Notes under the pieces: model-generated | What the model was told of the DNA's origin: nothing | Databases searched by the model: none | The model's input: the letters and a program-made list of their open reading frames with translations, nothing else | Program-made: the position numbers and the translations under genes | NCBI GenBank assembly: GCA_038659295.1 | Contig: JASNGC010000002.1 | Location: 186,001 to 250,000, forward strand | DNA from: Enterocytospora artemiae | Taxonomy: Eukaryota > Microsporidia | Reading direction: 5' to 3' | DNA length: 64,000 nucleotides | Shown: one piece after another, positions 56,482-64,000 of the stretch | How the letters are laid out: each line of letters begins with the position of its first letter | Numbering within the stretch: the first letter of the stretch is position 1

Positions 56482-57582
56482 TCACATATAAAATGTGGGA
56501 AGAATTCTTTCAATGTACTTCATTGCATCTTTGCCATATTTCCCCTCCACAACATCCAAAAATCTGGCTGAAAACTTGTTGCACTCAGAAATCAGCTTTT
56601 GGTCTGTTTTATTTTTGTAGACCAGTTTACAAAGTTCCCTAGCTGTTTCAAAATCCTTCGAATCAAAACTGAAATGAACCCTAGGCTGAATAAACTCAGG
56701 CTGGAAATCCAACAATCTTGACATTGGAGAATCTTCCGTGGTAAGATTGGTTTCACTTACATTTGGGATGCCTCGTTCCTCTAAACTTTTGGGTCCCTTG
56801 TTGTATGGGCATATTGGCTCATAATCTATCTGTCTGCTGTTGATCTTCCTATTATCAACATGCCTATCTTCCTTATCTAGAACCATAAAGCTGTAGCTGT
56901 TAATCCTCGTGGCATAGTTCGATGGGACCTTGTGAGGTCTTACAGATTCACTCAGTAATCTATCCAATATGTTCTGTTTGTTTTTGATGTTGAAATAGTA
57001 TGAACTGATCAAATAGTTGTAAAACTGATTTATACTGCAGTCTAACAGGATGAATACATCCACAAGAGCTTGGTTATTAATAAAATTGTAAATCAAATCA
57101 GACAGTGCACCGCCTGGACCTGAATTATGGTTCAGAGCACTGTGTTCCTTGGAATCAACCAACTCCATCTGCTGATAAATTTCCTGGTTAAAACTCTCTG
57201 CCTCATCTTTATAGTATTTGAAGAAGTCATCCCGGCTGATAACGCTTTTCAGAATTGAAAATGTTTCTTTTGTTTGCAGATCAGTCTCCAAGACATTTTT
57301 GGAGAATCTTTCCGGCTTCTTCATCAAATTCAGCAAGATTGATTTTATTAAATCCCTCAGATGGATTTTAGAAAACTGATAGATATAGAATGAGTCATAC
57401 AGCTTTACTTTCAACAAAAACCTATCTGGAACATCTTCATCGTCGTTCTTTACATGTATCGATCTAATTGAGCTTAGAAAAACCTCCTTACTAGATCCGT
57501 TGGATTCAACCATGGTGATTCTGTCGAAGTCTATTTTCAGTTCAGTTTGGCTGCCTCCAACTTTACAGTTTATAGAAATCAT
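56482..57582 (-). CDS. Probable TFIIH core subunit Tfb1 (p62)-like protein
   Basis: 366 residues. The N-terminal 90 residues look like the divergent PH domain of Tfb1 (IRSIHVKNDD...FLLKVKLYDSFYIYQF). Segments near 100-125 (TKETFSILKSVISRDDFFKYY) and 160-190 resemble BSD domains, and the C-terminus is helical. The overall order PH-BSD-BSD-helical matches Tfb1, but identity is low, so this is a family-level guess. TFIIH opens promoters and excision-repair bubbles. GGGGG at 57586-57590 is the coding-strand C-run. Confidence 0.5.
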   Translation of the reverse strand: MISINCKVGGSQTELKIDFDRITMVESNGSSKEVFLSSIRSIHVKNDDEDVPDRFLLKVKLYDSFYIYQFSKIHLRDLIKSILLNLMKKPERFSKNVLETDLQTKETFSILKSVISRDDFFKYYKDEAESFNQEIYQQMELVDSKEHSALNHNSGPGGALSDLIYNFINNQALVDVFILLDCSINQFYNYLISSYYFNIKNKQNILDRLLSESVRPHKVPSNYATRINSYSFMVLDKEDRHVDNRKINSRQIDYEPICPYNKGPKSLEERGIPNVSETNLTTEDSPMSRLLDFQPEFIQPRVHFSFDSKDFETARELCKLVYKNKTDQKLISECNKFSARFLDVVEGKYGKDAMKYIERILPTFYM

Positions 57583-57884
57583 TGTGGGGGAGCCAAATTT
57601 TGTTTATAAAACGCGAAATATCAATACAGGCATATCCTAACTTGTAGTATGTGATGGACAATAAATACAAATGTTATTGATATGCCTTGGGCCAATCAAT
57701 CACCACTACCCTATGGCATAAAATAGAAATCATCATCCTTGAATATTATCTGTATTTGGATATCCGAAAAAATAATTTAATGACCTGGACAGGCTTAAAG
57801 AACAAGTAAAACCTCATATTACATGGCAAAATTAAAACTTTAATTCTTAATTTACTACTGGCATCTACTTCCACAACTGTGAGG
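57583..57884. other. Intergenic region
   Basis: About 300 bp, AT-rich, same-strand genes on both sides. Nothing supported. Confidence 0.4.
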
Positions 57885-59783
57885 TTATTTTTTCAAATTT
57901 TTGTACAAAGGCGGGCCCAACTCTACCAACGGAACTATCTGAAGCAGCTTTCGAATGGAATATTTTTGGTAGTACTTCGACACATACAGGGTTGGATCAA
58001 AACTAACAATCCCATGCTTTTCAGGCCCCTCTTTAACAATCGAGTTAATGCATGAATCTTTGGATATAAACTCATCAAAGTTTAATAGACTAATTTTTTT
58101 CTGAGTTGATACCGGGATGATTATACTTTTCCTATCTGCATTTGTCAGATTACTGTTTTCTTTGCCCTGGTTTTCCTGGCTACTGTCTAGAAGGGTCGAA
58201 ATGCTGTTCTTGTCAATGATTATTGTCCCACAGCCATTCTCATGTCTGTGGCTTCGCTTCTTTTTTCTCTGAGAAAATAACTTCAGCATGTGTATGGCAT
58301 GAATGCACGGGATCTGGAACTCCTGGAACTTATTGCATTCGCAGGTCTTGGAATACAGGTCCGGCCGAAAGTTTTCCAAATCGATATTGAAGTAATTATT
58401 CCAACTGCCCCCCTTAAATTTAGCCTGCAAGATCATCTCCTCTCCCCTGTTAATGATCTCTTGGACTTGGTCGGAAATGACATTTTCAGATAAGTTGCCT
58501 TGGCTTTTTCTGCTCTTTAGATCATCTGAAATATGCCAAATCAGCAAGTTTAGGCAGTCGAAAAAGTCTAATTTCAGCAATTCCTCACTTATGAATTCGA
58601 AATCGCTCGATCTGGAATTGTTTAGATTAAAAAGATCGAATTTACAAAATCTTTTGAGATATTTTGCTCTGTCCAGATTATCAATCACTTCAGTATTACT
58701 GCTACTCATCCCGCCATAGATATTGCTTAGTAATTCGGTCTCTCCATAGTTTAGGATATTAAACAGCTCCATAATAGAATAGTTTCCATCGTTAATATTT
58801 GTCTCCTCCAAAAATTGAACCAAGCTGCGTGATTTGATAAAAAAATCAACTTTCAGTAGATTTAATATCTCAATCAACTCCAGATCACAATCAATCAGAA
58901 AACCCACCGTGGATACATCAAAGTTCGTATTACCACCGGAGTCAAGACCTTCTAAGGATAGTTTGGAGGCATTTCCCCTTCTGGAAATTACTGTCTTCTC
59001 CTTTTGTCTTACAAACTCTTCGAGAGACTCCTTAATTCCCATTCTTGAGATCAGCACACTCTCTATAATCCCCTCATCATTTGGATCATATCTAATATTC
59101 AGTATTAGAAATCCGTCGGGTCTTTTGTATACCTTAATCTCGTTTACGGGCCTGAGACTATCGTAGGGAATCGAAAAGAAATAGAACGATTCTGAAAATG
59201 CAGTGAAAACAGATGGATTGAGTTTCAAAAACTCGGTATTGAATTCACGCATACAAGCGAGAATGAGATGTGAAGAAACGGTATTGTTCAGAATGGCCTT
59301 ATTCATGGTTAAACTGTTGATTGTGGCCATCTCACTTTCCTGCTCCATCACAGGTGACATGTCTGAAATTAATCTGAATACATCAAAGTATCCTAGTGGA
59401 TAATTCTGCACAAGGATCTCCTTGGTAATATGCCCAAGGGACAACTTCTTGTATTTCTCCGCCTTAAACTCGAACTTAAGAGCCTTCCACAAAATCTCAG
59501 AACTCAAATCCCTTTTGGACATTGATGTGACTGCAGAGGTAGAGTTACCCAAGCCACCACCATTGATGCATGTGTGACTTGGTTGAATTCTTGAAATGAT
59601 ATAAAGATTGGTTTTAGAGTTGTATACGCCATTGATAATAGCCTCGCAGCTGTTACTATGCTCACAAACAAATGTTACCATCAAGTCATTATTAATGATA
59701 TTGTTGGTGATTTTCAAGGAGGCTGCAAACTCATGCATCCGATCAAGTAAATCTGATTTCGTGGTGAATGAAAAATTATACAT
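57885..59783 (-). CDS. MULE transposase-derived protein with SWIM zinc finger
   Basis: 632 residues. N-terminal MuDR/FAR1-like zinc module around 10-75 (FVCEHSNSCEAIINGVY...IIS..QPSHTC). The middle part (about 205-330) has degraded transposase-fold pieces such as PDGFLILNIRYDPNDEG. The SWIM finger near 475-495 reads CECNKFQEFQIPCIHAI, a C-x-C-x(n)-C-x-H site. The DDE catalytic set is not evident, no terminal repeats flank the gene, and the start has a housekeeping-type C-run (GGGG at 59789-59792). This all suggests domestication, perhaps as a transcription factor like FAR1. The frame from 59807 begins with TTG. Confidence 0.7.
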   Translation of the reverse strand: MYNFSFTTKSDLLDRMHEFAASLKITNNIINNDLMVTFVCEHSNSCEAIINGVYNSKTNLYIISRIQPSHTCINGGGLGNSTSAVTSMSKRDLSSEILWKALKFEFKAEKYKKLSLGHITKEILVQNYPLGYFDVFRLISDMSPVMEQESEMATINSLTMNKAILNNTVSSHLILACMREFNTEFLKLNPSVFTAFSESFYFFSIPYDSLRPVNEIKVYKRPDGFLILNIRYDPNDEGIIESVLISRMGIKESLEEFVRQKEKTVISRRGNASKLSLEGLDSGGNTNFDVSTVGFLIDCDLELIEILNLLKVDFFIKSRSLVQFLEETNINDGNYSIMELFNILNYGETELLSNIYGGMSSSNTEVIDNLDRAKYLKRFCKFDLFNLNNSRSSDFEFISEELLKLDFFDCLNLLIWHISDDLKSRKSQGNLSENVISDQVQEIINRGEEMILQAKFKGGSWNNYFNIDLENFRPDLYSKTCECNKFQEFQIPCIHAIHMLKLFSQRKKKRSHRHENGCGTIIIDKNSISTLLDSSQENQGKENSNLTNADRKSIIIPVSTQKKISLLNFDEFISKDSCINSIVKEGPEKHGIVSFDPTLYVSKYYQKYSIRKLLQIVPLVELGPPLYKNLKK

Positions 59784-60093
59784 TAAAAGGGGTCGAGAAC
59801 TAGACAAATTTAAGAAATCAAAAAGCAGGCTTGTTAGATATTATGTTTAATACTGGCATGTATGTGAAAGCATATCATAGGCAACCACGCAGCGTATAAC
59901 AACATCAATCGGTATTTTAATATTGTGGGATTTGTATTGAAAAATTATCATCGCTGATCTGAATTCATGCTCTGCGTTACCTCGATAGAATCCCTTCACC
60001 AAAAAATACTAAGTTACAGACTTGAGAGGTATGTGATCCTCTTGTCTTCTTATTACACAATCTTTGTTTCGTAAAGACATTTTGTACTCTGGA
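59784..60093. other. Intergenic region
   Basis: About 310 bp without a supported ORF; no inverted terminal repeat matching the other side of the MULE-derived gene was seen by eye. Confidence 0.4.
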
Positions 60094-60300
60094 CTACTGT
60101 CTCTCGTATTTATTTTTAGTCTGTACGCCACTACTACCATCACAATTGTGGCTGTCATGAGCTTTGTGGAAAATACAACAAACTTTACTGCTCTTCTTGT
60201 TCATCTTTGAATTGTCTACCGTCCCAGCAGCCCAAGTAACACGCTTGCGCCTAACTAACTTCAGTGTCGTAACGGTCTGCGTAATTGTCTGAAGCATCAT
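60094..60300 (-). CDS. YPI1: Type 1 protein phosphatase regulator, Ypi1/PPP1R11-like
   Basis: Only 68 residues, but the family core is unmistakable: RVTW (20-23, the RVxW/F PP1-docking motif), [19 protein letters not shown] (28-46). In yeast, Ypi1 binds PP1 (Glc7) and helps place it in the nucleus. Both the N-terminal and C-terminal extensions are trimmed compared with yeast (155 residues). GGGG at 60304-60307 is the coding-strand C-run three bases before the ATG. Confidence 0.92.
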   Translation of the reverse strand: MMLQTITQTVTTLKLVRRKRVTWAAGTVDNSKMNKKSSKVCCIFHKAHDSHNCDGSSGVQTKNKYERQ

Positions 60301-60670
60301 TCAGGGGTATGCGAAGATGAGAAAAGCTTTGTTGGTTATCGGTGAATTACTACAAATAAAGAACTATTTCCACTGAACCATTTATTGATGTTCTATGTAA
60401 GTGATTATTGAAAATTCCGGTCAAAATGACCATCAGAAATGGCTTAATATTGTATATATCGTTAAATACTCCTATAATCCACTGGATTTTTATTGATCAA
60501 TATCCTTCCGCAGAAAATATGTACTACGAACCAATTAAAGCATGTCAAACATATAAACAGTACACATAATTTGCTATTCGTGAAGTATTACATCACTTTA
60601 ATATCATCAAACTCCGAAACCTGTTTTACCCCTCGGATATTTAATTTTATTTATCGCACCACTCTCCTTT
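60301..60670. other. Intergenic region with an unsupported frame
   Basis: A 79-codon frame at 60493-60732 overlaps the start of the next gene and has no recognisable domain. Treated as non-coding leader. Confidence 0.4.
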
Positions 60671-61039
60671 ATGTGCTTTTGCCAGCCTTGCTGTTTGATA
60701 TGTGGTTGTGTGGACATAGACGTTACCATTGATACTCCAGAGGGCCATTCATCCCCACCGTCGAAGATATTCTGTCCAAAGTGTGATAACCAGTCATCTG
60801 CTGTCTACAGAAGGGAATATGGAATGTGTACCATCTGCTTTATTCCATGCTGTCCTTGTACATCATCAGTACCGTTTCTTGCATGCTCGAGATGCAACTT
60901 CCCACTGGGGTCTGTTAGCTTTAGAGAGTGCTCTAGATGCGGTATGTCTGGGCCATGCAACTCGGATTTCTGTGCGAACTGTGGGGGAGATGAGTTTTTG
61001 GACCAGCAGGGAAGTGGTTCAAACGTGGATAGGCATTAG
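60671..61039 (+). CDS. Zinc-ribbon protein, tandem paralogue 1
   Basis: 122 residues with 14 cysteines in the conserved block and several more at the N-terminus. The block from PPSKIFCPKC to CANCGG contains paired CxxC knuckles and a hydrophobic CFIPCCPC segment. The pattern resembles fungal zinc-ribbon proteins with an FIPxxP motif between the first and second CxxC. It aligns without gaps over 77 positions with the protein at 61955 (about 35 identities by hand count). Function unknown; metal binding is near certain. The CT-rich leader lacks a C-triplet. AATAAATAA follows the stop by about 20 bp. Confidence 0.65.
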   Translation: MCFCQPCCLICGCVDIDVTIDTPEGHSSPPSKIFCPKCDNQSSAVYRREYGMCTICFIPCCPCTSSVPFLACSRCNFPLGSVSFRECSRCGMSGPCNSDFCANCGGDEFLDQQGSGSNVDRH

Positions 61040-61445
61040 AGATCAAAATGTGCCTGAAATAAATAAATAATTGATCTTTTATTTAACTACTTTTGTTATT
61101 AAGCCGATATGTTTCATTAGATGGTGTTGAATATTTGGTGTGCAAGGATGATTGCACTCCAGAGAAACCAAATGCCATAGATTATGTACCATAGTTAGGA
61201 GTAAAATTCAAATTCTACAGATTGGAAAACATTTATTTAGCATTCGGAGTGTGTTGAACCAGCAAAGTCTACTTTGTAGGCTCTGAAGCCTTCAATTAAC
61301 AAATCAAATATTGTTTTTCAGCCAAACAGCCACCTGAGTGTCCGCTCCCCTGATTGGACAATTCTTCAAACATCTTGCAGATTCAGCAGTGTGATTTGAT
61401 TTTATTTGCCCATTCAATATTAAACTAAAATATTACTGATGTCAC
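61040..61445. other. Intergenic region of about 400 bp
   Basis: Separates zinc-ribbon genes 1 and 2. No cysteine-rich relic or other ORF was found. Confidence 0.35.
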
Positions 61446-61778
61446 ATGACCAATGCCGAAGGTGAAACCATTTCGGTTTACGAGATGAATGATGGGGTAG
61501 AGGTTGAGAATGTTTGGTGTCCTAGCTGTCGAAGGCCAGTAACGGGCATCAATTACCTGATTAACGAGGTACATCATACCTGTTGTCTTAAATGGATGGA
61601 GACACAAGAGGAGAGACATGTTCTTGGATGTAAAAATTGTGGATATTTCTTTATCTATAAGGAGAGTGCAAGATGCAAGGACTGTGGAGTACAGATATCC
61701 GACTGCCTAACTTTCTGTCCAGCATGTGGATATCAAATCAAGGAAATGTCATTTGACTTGTGCCAAAGAGCCAAATAA
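61446..61778 (+). CDS. Zinc-ribbon protein, tandem paralogue 2 (diverged)
   Basis: 110 residues. The sequence is diverged, but cysteine spacing matches paralogues 1 and 3: CPSC at the start of the block, CxxC 33 residues later (CKNC), CxxC after 11 more (CKDC), then a lone Cys and CPAC. The CC pair falls five residues earlier than in the others. The C-terminus is short. No signal or membrane segment. The stop is inside AATAAA. No C-triplet. Confidence 0.65.
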   Translation: MTNAEGETISVYEMNDGVEVENVWCPSCRRPVTGINYLINEVHHTCCLKWMETQEERHVLGCKNCGYFFIYKESARCKDCGVQISDCLTFCPACGYQIKEMSFDLCQRAK

Positions 61779-61954
61779 AGTTACTAGAATCAATACTTGA
61801 TATTGGCAAATCTAACACCAATACATTTTTAATCAATGTAGGCTTGAAAACCGTAATACGCTGTGCCCAGACTGCCAACAGATTATAATAACATTCTGTG
61901 GCTATTCCCGTTGATTTTCTTGGATTAAAATATGATTGGTCCCCTTGAGTCGTG

Positions 61955-62305
61955 ATGGGATATATTCAAGTCTATTTTCTCCTTAATATGATATGTCCGC
62001 TCATATGCAGCAAGAGAAAGCAACAGATATCGATTGCAACTCCATTTGGTTACCAGAACCCTCCTTCGAAGATTGTGTGCCCGTGCTGTGCAAGCACATC
62101 TTCATCGGAGTATAGGATAGACAAAAAGTACTGTGACGTGTGCTTTGTATGCTGCTGCCCATGTGGCACCTCAGATCCTTATCTAGCTTGTAAGGAATGC
62201 AATGGAAATATGGGTGGGATCAAAACGTACAGGTGCGACCAGTGCCAGATTTCTACAACGTACAAATCACCTTTTTGCCCAAAATGTGGAAATTCAAAAC
62301 AATAA
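61955..62305 (+). CDS. Zinc-ribbon protein, tandem paralogue 3
   Basis: 116 residues from the ATG at 61955; a second Met at 61988 gives 105 and aligns better with paralogue 1. The N-terminus is hydrophobic (GYIQVYFLLNMICPLIC), so the longer form might be membrane-associated. The cysteine block PPSKIVCPCC...CFVCCCPC...CKEC...CDQC...CPKCG equals that of paralogue 1 in length and spacing. CCCC at 61941-61944 lies ten bases before the ATG. The stop sits in AATAAATAAA. Confidence 0.65.
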   Translation: MGYIQVYFLLNMICPLICSKRKQQISIATPFGYQNPPSKIVCPCCASTSSSEYRIDKKYCDVCFVCCCPCGTSDPYLACKECNGNMGGIKTYRCDQCQISTTYKSPFCPKCGNSKQ

Positions 62306-62493
62306 ATAAATGCTTCTACTTTGTATAGATTTAGTCTTGGAATTAGATATTACCTGGACATTAGAGGTACATTATTAATCATGCATAGCTTTTAAAATCA
62401 CAAATTACAATGATATTAATAACATCAGGGATATCTACTTTCGTCACTGTCTTCCCCCCATTCTATAAGTAGTATGTATAATTTATTAAAGTA

Positions 62494-64000
62494 TTATGAT
62501 GTTTCGAAGTAATCCAAACCCTCCAAGTCCATAAAAATTTTGTCCAATGCATCCAACTGTTTTTCACAGATCGCTTTAACTTCTCTCCTGTACTTCGGTT
62601 CAATTCGCTTGTAGTAGTCTGAAACTATTTTATTAAACAGGCTAGATCCTTTTAGTTGCCCGTTTTTAACCAGCATGCCCCCAACATCCTTACAGTTCTT
62701 AAGCACCCTTTCACTATATTCTCTAGAAATAATATAAAACTGTTTCCTCAGGTCAGTCTCAACCTTGATCCAGTTTTCATAATCACTCCTAATTGTAAAA
62801 ACTTCATTTTCTTTCAAATCCACCTTTTCAGAGTACTCTAACTTAATATCGATTATCTTGTTCTCTCCACAAATTGTTGGATATGAAAATGACCAGCCAT
62901 TTACAACACCAAAATCATAAAATGCCAGGCATCTTTCGGTATTGTAGATTTTTATTACATCGCTCACACAGATAAAGTACGTCTTGCTACAGACGGTGTG
63001 AATATAACTGCTAAGAATGGGCTTCTTGGCAGCAAACACCTTTATGGTTGCCAAGCTCTGTGCATCGCATATTATAAACTGCTTGTGGGTGCATACAATT
63101 ATATACTTGCTGTTGAAATTGGTGGACAAAGCCTTGTCGGAGTTGATAGTCTTCTTTAAATTCAGGCCAAAGTCAAAAAACTTGACTGTTTTATCTGATG
63201 AAGATGTAATAAACAAGCTGTCCGTGATATTGACATGATTGATTTGCTTGGAATGAACCACCTCAGAGTATATCACAGCTCCATTCTTATACACTATCAA
63301 TTCATTGTTGAATGTTGCTACGGATACATACTCCACATCATTGACGCATCGAATATCTACGGATGTAACGGAGACATCAAACTTGTATCCCCGGATTTCA
63401 CAGAGTGTGTTATCCTTAATTGCAAGGATTTTCACAGAGCCATCCTTAGAACCAATTACAATCTTATCCCCACACGCTCTCATTGATGTAATGGCTTCTC
63501 TTGCAACATTAATCAGATGACCAGAGAATAGTGGGTATGAACAATTAGTATATTTTAAACACCCGGAGAGTGTAGATAAGATAAGCATACCTTCGTGGTT
63601 TATTGCATTCGTAACTCCATCGTTGAACATTAAAATCCTTGTTATCCTAAAGCCATCATGAAATATAAAGTCATGATCTGATGTTTTGATCACATTGGAG
63701 CATAACTGGGTGATCTTGTTTGGGTAACAATAGACGCCTTCACTGCCATAAGAACTGCCTTTAATTCTTTTAAAGGAGTCTGCCCCAATCCTATTATATT
63801 CACCCAGAATCTCTTCAAAGTCAATCTGTCTTATCAGATTAAAACCAGTATCAAAATTCAAAATAGTATGTCCGTTTGAAACAAGATACGTGCCACCATC
63901 CTGGAGTGCACAGCATACTTCTATCCCTGTTTGGAATGCATCTTCACCCATTAGGTCACAAACAGCACCCTCCATGTCTACAGCAAATATTGATTCCGGA
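62494..64000 (-). CDS. WD40-repeat protein, N-terminus beyond the window
   Basis: At least 493 residues from the Met at 63975, but the frame stays open to the window end and the extra codons (ESIFAVD before MEGAVC) read as WD-repeat sequence, so the start is probably outside. Repeats are seen as ITSMRACGDKIVIGSKDGSVKIL, INHVNITDSLFITSSSDKTVKFF and others, up to about residue 360. A helical C-terminal domain (about 390-490) follows. This order is found in U3 snoRNP proteins such as Utp13 or Utp12, which is a guess. The gene shows no truncation at its 3' end. Confidence 0.7.
   Translation of the reverse strand, partial: PESIFAVDMEGAVCDLMGEDAFQTGIEVCCALQDGGTYLVSNGHTILNFDTGFNLIRQIDFEEILGEYNRIGADSFKRIKGSSYGSEGVYCYPNKITQLCSNVIKTSDHDFIFHDGFRITRILMFNDGVTNAINHEGMLILSTLSGCLKYTNCSYPLFSGHLINVAREAITSMRACGDKIVIGSKDGSVKILAIKDNTLCEIRGYKFDVSVTSVDIRCVNDVEYVSVATFNNELIVYKNGAVIYSEVVHSKQINHVNITDSLFITSSSDKTVKFFDFGLNLKKTINSDKALSTNFNSKYIIVCTHKQFIICDAQSLATIKVFAAKKPILSSYIHTVCSKTYFICVSDVIKIYNTERCLAFYDFGVVNGWSFSYPTICGENKIIDIKLEYSEKVDLKENEVFTIRSDYENWIKVETDLRKQFYIISREYSERVLKNCKDVGGMLVKNGQLKGSSLFNKIVSDYYKRIEPKYRREVKAICEKQLDALDKIFMDLEGLDYFETS

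Noticed and set aside
60493..60732. 79-codon frame overlapping zinc-ribbon gene 1
   Set aside because: Overlaps a better-supported gene in another frame and has no domain.
1..64000. CRISPR arrays, bacterial operons, insertion sequences, rRNA genes, spliceosomal introns
   Set aside because: No repeated-spacer pattern, no ribosome-binding sites, no complete mobile element, no rRNA similarity, and every recognised gene is a single uninterrupted frame.

Overview
The window looks like a microsporidian nuclear chromosome segment. The genes are plainly eukaryotic: importin alpha, an FG nucleoporin, a LEM/MSC inner nuclear membrane protein, a BET bromodomain protein, SMC5, kinesin, Sar1, Dph1/Dph2 and a tRNA-Val read by eukaryotic rules. 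They are intronless, mostly shorter than their homologues and tightly packed on both strands. Other fitting signs are a glucosamine-6-phosphate synthase (chitin precursor), ricin-B lectin-like proteins, many small lineage-restricted secreted proteins, and a C-triplet motif 0-10 nt before the start codon in 29 genes. The genus cannot be fixed from the sequence alone.

Layout. 0-10 kb: PP2A catalytic subunit, importin alpha, an EF-hand-like protein, a Sec20-like SNARE, two small membrane/secreted proteins, then a divergent Hsp110 / Nsp1 pair. 10-20 kb: two inverted paralogous MFS transporters flanking a PQ-loop protein, a secreted protein of unknown family, a Heh/Man1-type nuclear envelope protein and the primase small subunit. 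20-31 kb: two ricin-B lectin-like genes, a BET protein, a PKA regulatory-subunit-like protein, GFA1, a probable degraded lectin fragment and an M1 aminopeptidase with a signal peptide. 31-36 kb: an accessory-looking stretch with four consecutive small secreted-protein genes, then SAR1. 36-49 kb: ABCG half transporter, SMC5, an NTE-type patatin phospholipase, a tetra-spanning membrane protein, tRNA-Val(CAC), a Tad2-like deaminase and a kinesin. 49-64 kb: two proteins with cysteine-ending C-termini, Dph1 and Dph2, an ER J-like protein, peptidyl-tRNA hydrolase 2, a Tfb1-like protein, a domesticated MULE-like SWIM protein, a Ypi1-type PP1 regulator, three zinc-ribbon paralogues in tandem, and a WD40 protein cut by the right edge.

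Functional groups: translation accuracy and modification (tRNA-Val, Tad2, Pth2, Dph1/Dph2), nuclear transport and envelope (importin alpha, Nsp1, Heh), chromosome upkeep (PriS, SMC5, BET, Tfb1), secretory and lipid traffic (Sar1, Sec20-like, PQ-loop, NTE, J-like) and host-facing proteins (lectins, small secreted proteins, transporters, aminopeptidase). The most interesting overall signal is a possible two-class promoter code. Housekeeping genes carry the C-triplet next to the ATG, while 10 of 11 genes with an N-terminal signal peptide or anchor lack it. Start codons were chosen with that motif where several were possible, so those starts are inferences.
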